Below are positions 24,038 to 35,274 of a DNA stretch of 64,000 nucleotides, piece by piece (the first letter of the stretch is position 1; every line of letters starts with the position of its first letter). Location of the stretch: assembly GCA_021018815.1 (NCBI GenBank), contig JAITYX010000089.1, positions 1,860,001 through 1,924,000 on the forward strand, read 5' to 3'. The translations under genes and the position numbers were made by a program. Under the pieces are notes generated by a model that made no database searches, had not been told where the DNA came from, and saw only the letters and a list, made by a program, of their open reading frames with translations. This stretch comes from Talinum fruticosum (taxonomy: Eukaryota; Streptophyta; Magnoliopsida; Caryophyllales; Talinaceae).

Positions 24038-26171
24038 ATGTCGTACGCTCTTTCCTCTCTGCCATTCTCCTTTTCCCCAGTAAAAGTAACCTCTCTCTCT
24101 CTCTCTCTCTCTCTCTGGTCATATAGTTGAGTACTTCTCTCACCCTGTGTTGTTCATATTGTGTAGAAAATTGAAACTGGACCACTAATTTCAAGGCGTC
24201 TGACCATCTCCGTCAAGTCTCAGGTTAGTCAAACTCGTCTTCTCATGTGTTTGAGTAAGTTGGGTTTCCCCTTTGGCTGAGAATTCTAATGGGTTTGTGT
24301 CTACTATTCAGGACCCGTCCAAATCCCCAAGTAGTGGGCGAAGCGGCCGGCAAGTATGGCGACGTAGAAAATTGGTAATTTTGTGATTTTCTTGGCTCCT
24401 CCTGGTTAACTTATGGTGTTGATTTCATACATGCAGTGGCTGATTAGGAACCAATTACTACTTGCTCACTATTCACTGGGCTCTGAAAGAGCATAATTGC
24501 GAATTGGATTTTGGATTTAGGACCAAGAGATTGGATAAGTTGGTTTGCCCTTTTTATTAGAAAATGAAATATCATTCTTTTGTTTTTGGCCGGGGGGAAG
24601 GGAAGAAGACATTGTGGAACTTATATCTTGGTGGGTTCAAGCTTGTAGTATTTATGATCAAACTTTCAATAAATTTGAAGTCTGTCTTCGTTCTCACTGG
24701 TTACTCATCTTTGTCTCAATGGAGATTTTAAGCCTTTGAACTGCCATGTTTTTGGTTTTCTTCCAATTCTGTGGTATACTGTCTATTGCTTCTGCTACTT
24801 GGACTTGATGACATCAATTGCTTGGGTCGGGAACTGTCTGATGATTCTGCTTTTTCTTGGTGCACTTTGAAGTGCCCAAGTATACTCTGTGGGTGTTGAA
24901 GTTGAAGTTGGATTTGGTCACCTTATCAAGCAAATCAACCACAGGATCCTACCTTATTGGTTGAGCTACTTTTCTTAAAGCTTCTTCCTTAGCGAAATTC
25001 TTAGGGCACTAGGCATTGTTTGAACAATAAGAAAAAAGGTTTTTAGGTGTTGTTAACTGCAGAAATTTGGAGTAGCAAAAGTTAAGACTAATTGATGTCA
25101 ACAAGCTTTATAGGAGGGTAAGCCAGACCAAATTGTCCTTTTTGCCGTTGTATTTAAAGGATGATCTGGATGGTCTATAATTTGTTTGCTTTTGCACTAG
25201 TGGCTGAGTGAATATGCTTCTTTTGGGTCTGTCATTGATTATTGAACTTTTGTTTTTGCAGCAATCATGTTTGTGTGTTTGTGATTGGCTTGTCCAATAT
25301 CATTCTCAGCAGTGTGTTGCACTTTTTCTCTTATGTAAGGGCTAGTTTGAAAGATTATCGTTGAGAGGCACTCCTTGTTTAATTTTCTTTGTTTTTGCAA
25401 AACAGAAAATTTTCTTCCATGATGCTGCACCCGAATTCCCTGCTAAAGGCATACTATCACTATGTGCTTGCTTTCCTACATCATGGTATGAAATTTCGGG
25501 TAGCATCAGATAAGAATGTCCTGGTAGTTACAGTCTTATAGACTTGCTTTTTATCTAAGGTTTATCATTGTTTTGTTTTCCACTTTACTTTTTAAAATCG
25601 TGTGACTTCTGAAAACGTATTGAATTGGAGGTTATTCTAAATTCATTCTGATCTCCTTATGTTTTCCCTTTTTCCTGTTATTTCAGTTTTATGATCAGCA
25701 AGTCTGAAGAATACTAGACGTATTTTCAATGTTGGCTTCTTATGGCTCTCACATTTTTGGTGTTATGCTTTGTCCTTAGCTTCATTCATTTAACCATGAC
25801 TTGGATTCTGACACACAATTGTTCTTTTCTTTGCTGCAGACAAAAAAGATGAGTATCTGGAATCCAAACTGGAGCGGGTTCCTTTCCTGGAGGAGCAAGT
25901 GAGAAAAATGAACGAAGGTGGAGGGCTCTTGTCAGGGGATATAGACAGGCTAATGAAGTCAGAGGATAACCGGTTTGAATTTGTGAATGAAGTGGCAGCT
26001 GAGGCCAAGGCATATGTTGAAAACAATCGGGATGAGTATGGACACAAAAAGGCTATCCTTCATGTTTTGAGTAACCGTATGAATGATGCCGGATTTGCTC
26101 GCACAGAAGCATACATTGAGACTGACCCATTTCTGCCTGGCCCTACTTACCTCAAGGAAGAATTTACATAA
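24038..26171 (+). CDS. PTAC7: PTAC7 / PAP12, plastid-encoded RNA polymerase associated protein
   Basis: Essential accessory protein of the plastid-encoded RNA polymerase complex in chloroplast nucleoids; losing it in Arabidopsis gives an albino phenotype. Exons 24038-24079, 24167-24223, 24312-24374, 25840-26171, about 164 aa (Arabidopsis 161). Seen: a Ser-rich transit peptide of about 45 aa, then the family core QVWRRRKLTKKDE, LERVPFLEEQVRKMN, EDNRFEFVNEVAAEAKAYV, NRDEYGHKKAILHVLSNRMN and the C-terminus PGPTYLKEEFT. No enzyme domain. The A-run at 25842-25847 is one base short: without one more A, exon 4 reads out of frame right after the acceptor. Intron 3 is about 1.5 kb. The start is the first ATG, in a Ser-rich context. 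It lies 912 bp upstream of TAP38 on the same strand, also a chloroplast gene. Confidence 0.93.
24091..24116. repeat. (CT)13 microsatellite in PTAC7 intron 1
   Basis: Perfect CT dinucleotide tract just downstream of the first PTAC7 donor. Confidence 0.95.
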
Positions 26172-27083
26172 ATGGTTAGTGGTAAAACCAAGTACATCTA
26201 CATCCTTATCCTGCTTCAGGAGAATTGATAATTTGGTGTGGGTTGTATCCAATAAATTTTCTATGTTTTTTGGGTTAGATTATTTGTTGATGAATATCTG
26301 TTTGTATTGTATGTCAAAAGGAAACGCCTATTTAGTTCTCAAAATATATAGATGCAATTTTGTTATGGCATATGATGTACACTTGATTCTTTGTTGATGA
26401 TGGCTGTCCTAGTAATTACTATTTATCTAAAATTGTCTATTTACATTTCCAAAGTTCAAATCACCCTTGTGCTTTGGTGTATACAACATCTGGATGGCAT
26501 TTTAAGATGAATCCTTGAAATGTACATCTAAGGTTGTTCTTGTTATCGAGATCAGAAAAGCCATCAAAAGCTCAGCTCAGCTAAAGCTTGGTCAAATGCA
26601 CCCAATACCCCAGCTGAACTTTCAGGCTTTGCTTGCTTAACTCTCAATTGCCTTGAGTCTATGTAAATTTGATTTATGAAGATTGCTCGTACTAACCTAC
26701 TTTACTGTTTATAATCGATTATCTTAGTTCCTCAAAAGGTTTGGAAAAGAATCAATTTTATTATGTTTGTAAAGGTTAGAGATATTTTTGTGCTGTAATG
26801 TAACCTATCATCTCCAAGAATGAATCATTCACTCAACCAAAGCCACAAAAAAGGAAAATAAATAGAAAAAAAAAGAAGAAAGGGAAAGAAATAAGAGTAG
26901 TGGTCAACCATCACCCTCATCATCAAGTGGCCAATAGAACTCAACATGAAATCTCAGCCGTTAAAACATCTCATAGGTGGTAACTTGGCTCTCTTATCCT
27001 AATAGTATAAAAACTAGCCACTCAAAATGTGCCCAAGTCTTTTGGAAAAACTCTGAAGTTGAAGCTTTGAAAGCTGCTAATTA
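26172..27083. other. Intergenic region, PTAC7 3' flank and TAP38 promoter
   Basis: No gene seen. Left part is the PTAC7 3' UTR; the right 300 bp is promoter-like, with a CCAAT at 26931-26935 and TATAAAAA at 27006-27013, 71-78 bp before the TAP38 ATG. Confidence 0.6.
27006..27013 (+). promoter_or_regulatory. TATA box of TAP38
   Basis: TATAAAAA, 71 bp between its end and the TAP38 ATG, in a CCAAT-containing upstream region. Confidence 0.6.
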
Positions 27084-30000
27084 ATGGCTTTACTGAACCA
27101 GCAGCTGCAGAGATTTCTTCTTAACAGGATTGAGTGCACCTCTTCCATTAAAACCAATAAGAAAACCCCAGTAATTTTAAGAGAGAGAAACAGATCATCG
27201 TTTAAATGTTCTGCCATTGCAATTGAGGCACCATCTTCATTGGCTGGTGCTGCGGGAATCAGATGGGGTCTCACCAAATTACAAGGTGCTCGAGACGAAA
27301 TGGAAGATGATGCTCTTGTTGTTCAGCCTGATTCCCTTGATGGCTTCTTTTTGCTGCTGTTTTTGATGGCCATGGTGGCGATTCTTCTGTCAAATTCTTA
27401 AGGTATGTTTTATCAAAAGTTATTGCCTTTTTTGATGTGTTTAATAATCAGCTAACTTTAAGAGGAGAGGGTGGGGGGAGGGGAGGGTGAGGGTTGAAGG
27501 GGATGGGTAGGTATGTATTACTGGAGCTTCAGTGTCTTCTAGAAGTAATCACATTTTTTATTGTAGAGGTAAGAGAGCATATATATGTTATCTGTACTAG
27601 GCTATAAAGGGTACGACTCCATGTATCGGACTTGTTCATTTCTAGAAAGATGCTTTCATTTCTTCGGTCTAAAATGGAGTGTCGAGCATCTGTATCATTG
27701 TTTGGAATGTCGAATACAGAGTTAGGCTAATAGGTCTTTTTTGTGTGTATGTGCTAATTCACTTGCTTTTCACCAATGATTATTTCTTTCAAGTGATGGA
27801 CCATGTTATTTTTTACTATAGGGACGAACTATACAAGGAGTGTGTTGCAGCTCTACAAGGTGGGTTTGTGTTGAGTGGGAAAGATTTAAATGCCATTAAG
27901 AAGGCATTAACGGAGGCTTTTGACAATGTTGATGCAAGATTATTGAACTTGTAAGTCAGTTTAACGGGATATCGTTCGATCATACGCATCAGTGATGATG
28001 GGATGCTTATATTATCTTTTAATGTATTTGACATTTGCAGGCTTGAAACAAGTAATGAAGACGAGGAATCAGGTGCAACAGCCACTGCCATGTTAGTTGG
28101 GAATGATACACTTTACATTGCCCATGTTGGTGACTCCTCTGTGGTATGTTATCTGAGCCACCTAAGTTTCTATAAATGCTTACTTCTAGGCAAAGATTTA
28201 CATGTCATTAACTCTACTTTGATGTTTTTAAGTTGCTAGTTTCCATCAGAAAGGGTTGGGTTGTGTCGCCAGTAATAGGAGTGGTGCCTTTATGATTTAA
28301 TCCAATAAGTCCCCTATCATACTCCTTTCCCTGAACCCAAATGTCTACCCCTTACTGACGTCCAGCCCCGTAGAGTGGAACCGGGGTTAATAACAAGAAA
28401 AATTATAAAGAAATATGGAGAGTGAAACTTAATCAAACTTCCTTATTGCCCTTAAGTCATAAGTGAGGAATCAATGAAGCCAATCTCGGCTGTAGGCTTG
28501 GTACACTGAGTTGTATAAAGTTGTTCCTAAAATCTCTAACTCCTGAAGTGATTCAGGTACTCTCACGCACTGGAAAAGCAGAAGTCCTGACTGATGCTCA
28601 TAGACCTTATGGAAGCAACAAGGCATCTCTTGAGGAAATCAGAAGAATCAGAGAAGCAGGTGGATGGGTGTGTCTTCTTGTTCTTAAATCAGACTCCAAT
28701 ATTTTATGCATTTGCACTGGATACTGGTCCATGCTTCATATACTTTTTACCTGAGGTTAACGGGCTGAACCCCATGTCTGCAGATTGTAAATGGAAGAAT
28801 ATGTGGAGATCTTGCTGTAGCACGTGCTTTTGGTGACATCCGGTTCAAGACCAAGAAGAATGAGTCAGTTCCTTCTCTTTTCCGCTTCCATAGATAAACT
28901 TATCCCCAGAAACATATTCAATGTCCGATTATGCGCACCTATCATCCTTTAGGCACTCATGTTCATTAGTGTCTCTGTTGTAAAGGATGCTCGAAGAAGG
29001 AGTCAAGGAAGGAAGATGGTCTCAAAAGTTCGTCTCTAGGTAACAGCTTCTAGCCCACTACATAACTGAGCTAAAAGGTCTCTATAATTGAAAAAATTTA
29101 AAATAAATAAATAAAACAAAAGGTAGAATAAACAGCTTAAAATCTGCTGTAATACCTATTTTAGTACTCATTACAACACAATCTGCCTAGAAATAATCAG
29201 ATTATTTCCAAGATCTATTCATCCATCGATTATGTATTACACTTATGTATAACCGTGCTCCATTCTCAGGGTGAAATTCAATGGGGACTTGGTTGTTGCA
29301 CGTCCTGATATATTTCAAGTAGCACTTGGATCAGACACGGAATTCCTGCTCTTAGCCTCTGATGGCTTATGGGATTACATCAACAGGTCTGTCATGTAGA
29401 ATCGTGACTCTTCTGTACATATCATGAGAACAAATTCTTCCAATATGAATTTGGGCTTACGTAAGTGCTAAAACTGAATCATGTGTCTTTGCTAACTGCA
29501 GCTCAGAAGCAGTATCTTTCGTCAGGAATCAATTGCGACAACATGGAAATGTTCAGGTGCAAACCGTTAACCTCTTCAATTTTCAGTATTATGCATAAGA
29601 ATATGGTTGATGGATTATAATAAGTTTAATTCTTGTTCTCTCTGTTGCTTCAGCTAGCCAGTGAATCTTTGGCAAAAGCAGCATTGGTAATTATCTGCCT
29701 AATTATTTCAATGTGTTTCCTACGTTAATTTGGCCACCCAAACAGTTTATAATTTCAATTTTGCTATTACAGGATCGGCGATCACAGGATAATATCAGCA
29801 TAATAATTGCTGATTTAGGGTATGCTGTTTTAGTTTCTAATTGTAACTTCATCATAAACTTCATATCTGAACCCAAGCTAACACTCAAATGTTTTGTACA
29901 AAAATCCTTTACATGGATCTTCCAGAAATAGCCTTTCGTACAGTTTAGGTCTTCGAAGTCAAATTTCTCATAGTTTCTTACTGCCTTTCAGGAAAACCGA

Positions 30001-30115
30001 TTGGCAGAACTTGCCGGCAGAGCAACAAAACATTCTGTACGAGTTTGGTCAAGCCCTTGCAACAATTGGTGTTGTGTCGCTTGGCATATGGTTAACTTCA
30101 CAACTTGTTTTGTAA
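27084..30115 (+). CDS. TAP38: TAP38 / PPH1, thylakoid PP2C phosphatase of state transitions
   Basis: Chloroplast PP2C-family protein phosphatase that dephosphorylates LHCII and drives the state 2 to state 1 transition, opposing the STN7 kinase. Exons 27084-27402, 27822-27950, 28041-28143, 28557-28667, 28784-28863, 28986-29039, 29270-29386, 29502-29556, 29654-29686, 29773-29819, 29992-30115, about 390 aa (Arabidopsis 388). Seen: transit peptide of about 45 aa, GARDEMEDD (about 68-76) and FDGHGG as metal-binding motifs, [55 protein letters not shown], and a C-terminal membrane segment [20 protein letters not shown]. The T-run at 27348-27352 is one base short, so the literal frame stops at 27401 and loses FDGHGG; one more T restores it and all later phases close. 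Converges with the CHMP7-type gene: stop codons are only 280 bp apart. Confidence 0.96.
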
Positions 30116-30394
30116 ACTGATAGCTACCACAATGTATATAAAACCAAGGCACATCTAGTTTTCAGGTCTATAGGTATATAACTACATATATGTACATGTC
30201 TTTGAAGTCTTTCCAACTCCAGCTGTTCATTAAACTTGAAATGCGATTGATACAAGCTATTTACTCCATCAATTGATCACTTGGGAAGTTCTTGCTTCTA
30301 TACACAAATCATAGGCGGGCACAAATTTTTCAACTCTCAATTCATGAAGAAATACTTTACAAACAACACCGGGCAAGCTGGAACTGATCTTCAA

Positions 30395-31726
30395 CTAAGC
30401 AGTTTCAAGCTCAAGACTTTCATGGTTTCTTGCATTTGATGAACTCTGAATACAGGGGTCTTTAGGCGCGTCTTCAAGCTTTAGACCAGACATGGCGTCA
30501 TTTAGCAAATCTGCAGCTGCCAAGCCCTTCTTTAGATTTCCTCCTGCTATACCCTCCTCAGATTTAGCTGCCAGAATCTTTAAGTTCTCATCACTAATTT
30601 GCGATTCAAGCTCCTTTAGTTCCTCTTCGAAATCCTCATCCTCAGCACCATCATATGACGCTGCTGCGTCTAGAGCCTTGTGGACTTGCTCTTGTGAATC
30701 CACAAACTCATCGACTTCTTGGAGACACAATTGAACTTCTTCGACATTGATTCTATTTTCCCTCATTGCCCGAGCACCAATCTGCATCGCTTCAGCTACC
30801 CTCTTTGTGGATTCTGCATCTGCTATAACATGAAGCACCCTCTCCACCCGGTTCAAAAACGATGAAAGTTTTTCTCTGCTTTCAGAAGATATCTTCAACT
30901 CCCTCGCATTCCTCAGAGCTCCATTCCTGTTTCCGCTCTTCAATGCAGCTAAAGCCGACCTCCTCGAGGTTTCATATCGCTTTTCAATCACATCAAGCTG
31001 TTGCTGAAGCTCTTCACTGGTGTGAACCAGATGCAAAATGTCATAATCTAGATGACCAGGAATGCTAGAAGTTACAGCATCTGAGGAGAGAGAAACCTTT
31101 ACACCCTCAATTTGTTCCTCTTTCTTTTGGATTGATAGATACTTCGTTTTTCCCTTTTCTGACAAGAAACTCAACACTGCATGTGCTTCATCGCGGCCTC
31201 GGAAAAGGGTTTCGAATTTTCTCATAGTTACAATACATGAAGATGTCCAATGACTTTCAGACAATGCTTTGATCACTTGGTTAGCTTCGTCCTCGAGGAT
31301 TTCTGAAACGACGAGACGATCGTCATTGAGGATTATTTCAATGGAAGAAGTTGACGATCTGAAAACACCCGAAAAATGCTTCATCTTTCTAAGAAGCTGA
31401 GAAAACCGTCCACTTCTTGGATCCCCGAGATCCGAGAGCCGCGAAAGATCACCCGATTTGTGCATTTCAAGCAGAACATCGTTGAGGCATAGAGGGACCA
31501 AACCGCCTCTGTTGAACCAGCTATTCTTCATCTCGGAAGCAGAGAGAAAGAGAAGCCCGAAATGGCGAGCGATTCTGATAATCAAGTTTCTCCAGAAACG
31601 GAATCGAGGCTCCCAATCGGACCTCTGGCCGCTGAAAGCCTTGAATCGGGCAGTACACATCACTTCATCGTCCCAATCTGGGATTTGCTCCTTTATGAAT
31701 TCCGCCACTGAAGAATCCTTCGACAT
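30395..31726 (-). CDS. CHMP7-type ESCRT-III (SNF7 family) protein
   Basis: ESCRT-III related protein; CHMP7 recruits ESCRT-III to membranes, in animals and yeast at the nuclear envelope, and the plant role is little defined. Single exon, 443 aa, frame intact. The N-terminal half is a CHMP7-like winged-helix region (FIKEQIPDWDDEVMCTARF, then FKAFSGQRSDWEPRFRFW, WFNRGGLVPLCLNDVLLEM). The C-terminal half is the Snf7 helical core (LDVIEKRYETSRRSALAALK, MRENRINVEEVQLCLQEVDE) with an acidic helix (EDEDFEEELKELESQI). I chose the ATG at 31726 (MSKDSS) because an in-frame TGA lies 24 bp upstream; the next upstream ATG (31792) only opens a 13-codon uORF. Confidence 0.9.
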   Translation of the reverse strand: MSKDSSVAEFIKEQIPDWDDEVMCTARFKAFSGQRSDWEPRFRFWRNLIIRIARHFGLLFLSASEMKNSWFNRGGLVPLCLNDVLLEMHKSGDLSRLSDLGDPRSGRFSQLLRKMKHFSGVFRSSTSSIEIILNDDRLVVSEILEDEANQVIKALSESHWTSSCIVTMRKFETLFRGRDEAHAVLSFLSEKGKTKYLSIQKKEEQIEGVKVSLSSDAVTSSIPGHLDYDILHLVHTSEELQQQLDVIEKRYETSRRSALAALKSGNRNGALRNARELKISSESREKLSSFLNRVERVLHVIADAESTKRVAEAMQIGARAMRENRINVEEVQLCLQEVDEFVDSQEQVHKALDAAASYDGAEDEDFEEELKELESQISDENLKILAAKSEEGIAGGNLKKGLAAADLLNDAMSGLKLEDAPKDPCIQSSSNARNHESLELETA

Positions 31727-31750
31727 CTTCAATTCAATTGAATTCACGAA

Positions 31751-31792
31751 TCAGACATTGATAGGGATTTCCAACGCATCGATTGAATCCAT
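31751..31792 (-). other. In-frame upstream ORF of the CHMP7-type gene
   Basis: ATG at 31792 opens 13 codons (MDSIDALEIPINV) then TGA, in the same frame as the main ORF starting 24 bp later. If it lies in the transcript it could reduce translation of the main frame. An upstream extension of the protein would need this TGA to be an error. Confidence 0.5.
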
Positions 31793-33403
31793 AGTCGCAG
31801 CCGCGAAACCCTAGGTCAATTTCGATATACATCTTCCTCCGCCCCACGGCCACGGGGAGGCAAGACGTAGGTCCTTTATCCTTTCTTTTATTTTTTTAAA
31901 TAAGAAAAAAGTGATCCATGCCAAGATTTAAATTCTTTGCATATATGTAATTTTTTATATATATAAATCTTAAATACTAGTATAACACAATAAAAGAAAT
32001 AAAAATAACCCCATCTTTTAATAAAAAAAAATCGAAACTAAGGTTTAATATATTCAAAATCTTAATATTTTTTCTAGAATAAGATCTTATTAATTCATTT
32101 TATATATATAATAACAACAGTATGATAAAAATATTTTTTTTTGGTCATCCTATTGTCTGATTATACCCATGCAAGGCTAATATAATGGACTAATTGGTTA
32201 ATTAGAGAGTAAATACCTCTTTTCTAAATTTCAAATTGATTTTTTAAATGAAAATAAAATAATATTTTTAAATTGAAAAATTGTCAGGGTCCACAATACA
32301 TCATAAAAATATTTTTGGTATATGGTGTAATAGGTACTATATTCCAAATTTAGCTATTTTTAATTTTTTTATTATTTGAAAATATTTAATTTTTAAAGAT
32401 ATTACTTTACCTTAAATTTTGCAAACATTATGACCTGTTAGAACATGAGTTGAGGATGCTCCGGAGAGTGTCATTGAGTTGACTTTACTAGATTCTTGTA
32501 CTGATTTTGATTCTAAGTAATATATTTCCCCTACTTTCTATCAAAAAAAAAAAAAATTGTCTCTTCTTGTGACGAAGCTTGCTCATCTATGAAGCTTGTG
32601 GGCAAATAGCTTGCTTCCCATTTAGATTTGTTATCGGAAATCCTCATCTCCCTCTTTGTGTTGTCTTTTCGTATGCAGAATTTCATGGAATATGGTGTTG
32701 TAAAGATTGATCCAATAGCAATCAAGGTATGTTATTTATGCCGTTACTTGGGTTGGGTGTTGTGTCTTTTCAATCAAACAAAACAAAATGTAAGTTGGTC
32801 CTTTTATGGCCTTTTTTCCGCTTTCCTTTTGATTGATCGTTGCTTACAAAATGATATTCATATTCCCCAGCCCTCCTCCATTACTCCTTGCCTTCACCCT
32901 AGCTCATCAATGTTGATATAATCACAACTTTGTATCTTTCAACTTATATATCTATCTAATATGTCGATCATTAATAATACACGTAAAAATTTGTAGTGAT
33001 CTCTTTATTATGTCTAATGAAATTTTCAGATATTAGTCCATATTACATTACCATTGGCTACTATCTAAAGAAACTTAATGAGAAACCAATTGTTATCCAA
33101 TCAAGGACTAACACATGTAAAAGACGGACAGAGCAATCACACACAAAGTAAACCATAGTCTGAGATGGTATAATAGTATACTTCCCAATAAAATATGCTG
33201 CATAAATAGGGAAAACATCAGAAAAATGGTACCGTAAGCCGCAATAGTTACATTTATCATTAGGAGCATAACCATATATCTTATATATGAGAATCAATAT
33301 ACTTCTCTGCATCTCCTCTTAATATAAATAAATCTAATGCTCTTCTTAGTCTCCTATTAGTAAATCTTTTTGGCAGGAATGAAGAGGTACAACAGTTGAG
33401 CCT
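31793..33403. other. AT-rich intergenic region between CHMP7 and PSY-type genes
   Basis: No gene seen. About 31,860-32,560 is very AT-rich with poly(A)/poly(T) tracts. The small open frame near 32,630-32,920 (+) has no recognisable features. The right end holds the PSY gene's 3' UTR. Confidence 0.6.
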
Positions 33404-33812
33404 TCAAAGGCTCTTGCCACCTTTCCCTTTCTTGGGGTCATGCTTAGGGTTTGGTCCTGCATAATCATAATCTGGCTGCAATACCTCATCTTCCAGCAGT
33501 TTCCTTGATTTTGAAGCCATCCCAACCTACAAAAAAGAAAGGCTTGAGATTATATATCTTTCTTAGTCACTAACATTCAGTGAAAGCAAAAACAACTTCA
33601 ATAAGTGCATTTTTGAGAAAAGAAACCTCATGAATGAAATGAGGTTGGTCTGTCAGTTTGTCGTGGATGCCCTCAACCACAACAGAACGGAGGCCAGAAC
33701 TGGAGATTGTGTTAGATTGATTATGTGCTTCAAATTTCAGCCGTTCTGGCGATACAGAGATGGCGAGGAAGAGGAAGAAGAAGAAAAAGAGGGTGAATTT
33801 GGCATGAGCCAT
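33404..33812 (-). CDS. PSY-type tyrosine-sulfated signalling peptide precursor
   Basis: Precursor of a secreted peptide hormone of the PSY family (plant peptide containing sulfated tyrosine; the bacterial mimic is RaxX). Exons 33812-33627 and 33526-33404 join in phase at HE|VG to give 102 aa. Seen: hydrophobic signal peptide (residues about 4-24, with a Phe/Leu run), a variable region, a basic site KSRKLLEDE, then the conserved motif DYDYAGPNPKHDP near the C-terminus and a Lys/Gly tail. PSY1's mature peptide shares DY...NPKHDP, where Tyr after Asp is sulfated by TPST; two Asp-Tyr pairs are present here. The short two-exon structure and terminal motif fit the family. A TATA element lies 79 bp upstream. 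The gene looks intact. I cannot say which PSY paralogue it is. Confidence 0.85.
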
Positions 33813-33890
33813 GATTGAAGAAGTTTCTGAATTCTGAATAGGAAGAATGTGTATATGTTTTGTGAGATCTGTGGTTGGGGGAAAGCCCAA

Positions 33891-33897
33891 ATTTATA
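33891..33897 (-). promoter_or_regulatory. TATA box of the PSY-type gene
   Basis: TATAAAT on the minus strand, about 80 bp upstream of the PSY-type ATG. Confidence 0.6.
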
Positions 33898-35031
33898 CTA
33901 GTTGCTTGGGTAGGAATGAATGTGACATATTGACAGAAATAGGATTTATGAAGAATGCCAATATTGTCATTTTACACCCACCAAAAAGAATGATGATGGA
34001 ATGTTAGAACCCACTACATGAAAATCCAGCAGGTCAACCTAGCACTTTGTGTAGAATTCCAAACATGATAAGTGCTATGCATATGGACACAAATATCACA
34101 CTCTGTTGCTGCATGGCTCTAAATTCCGCTACTTTCAGATTTCATCTTCTGAAAATTTTCTCTTCTAGCTAGAATAAGTCATTCTGCTTTTCACTAGAAA
34201 AAAAAAAAAAAGCCAGATTAGAACACCTTCAGAAAAATGTACATGAGTAGTTTAAGAAAAAAATAATAGTATAACTGAACCTCGCACCTGTGGCACATTC
34301 TTGGAATAGCGAACTCAATCGTGCATCCTCGCACAGCCATTGAGTTAAGGTCAGGTCATTTCTGAGTTTAGTTGAATTTTGCCGTTGGTTGGTCCGTCCA
34401 ATTGCTTGTGCTAAAAAAGCTCTTCATAATGATGGTTTTAACAGGCACTCAACACAGCGTTTGAACTGAATCATTAGCCTAAAACGATTATGAAAATGAT
34501 ATGAAAAGGACTTGGTCATGTATAATCTTACCAGCAAAAGTACACAGATGACACACAACACAGCTATTTCTGACTGTCTGATGGTGCATTAGTGCTTAAA
34601 GTTTGGAAGTTTTGAATCAAATAAATTGTCTAAATGCTTGCTGTTTGTCTCAGACCTTATTTCCTACATAAATGTCAGGGAAATAACCTTCGAGTCATGG
34701 CATAATGAAATCTTATAAAATGAAAAATTTAGACCATGTTTATATTTAGGGGCTGAAAAGAAATTGGTACAGATATATTCTGAATGGAATTGGGGACAGG
34801 AAAAGTTGGCAAGGCATAAAATTGGAAATGATGTTCATCAAGGGTTGAAAATCTGATGGGGGTGGGGATGGTGCAAGTGCAAGATCACTGGTGTATATGT
34901 AATGGAACTGGAACTGGAGGCACTATTTTGGTCTAAGTGCTGACTTTTATGAAATGCCCTTAGTGATTTACATATTGTGGTTTCAACATTCTGTCCTATG
35001 CCACTTTCATTATTCATTCATCTCACTCAAA

Positions 35032-35057
35032 TCTCTCTCTCTCTCTCTCTCTCTCTC
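35032..35057. repeat. (TC)n microsatellite
   Basis: Perfect TC tract of about 13 units in the intergenic region. Confidence 0.95.
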
Positions 35058-35113
35058 AACATTGAGTGGCTCTAGGACAAGCAATTCGCATTTCACCGGC
35101 AGTGCCAACACAA

Positions 35114-35274
35114 GGTTTTTATCACATCACCATAAAGTTCACTAATCCAACGTACAATTTATTGAAAGATAGGAATCTAAACACATAAATTTAACCATCA
35201 TTCATTACTCGCTTACTTCTAAAAATTATCACATCACCATAAAGGTTTTTATCACATCATCGTAAAGTTCACTA
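35114..35274. repeat. Short interspersed local repeat, about 31 bp, 2 full and 1 partial copy
   Basis: Copies at 35114-35144 and 35244-35274 share GGTTTTTATCACATCA, then a variable triplet, then TAAAGTTCACTA, with two mismatches. A partial copy (ATTATCACATCACCATAAAG) at 35225-35244 directly abuts the second. No coding role is apparent. Confidence 0.8.
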
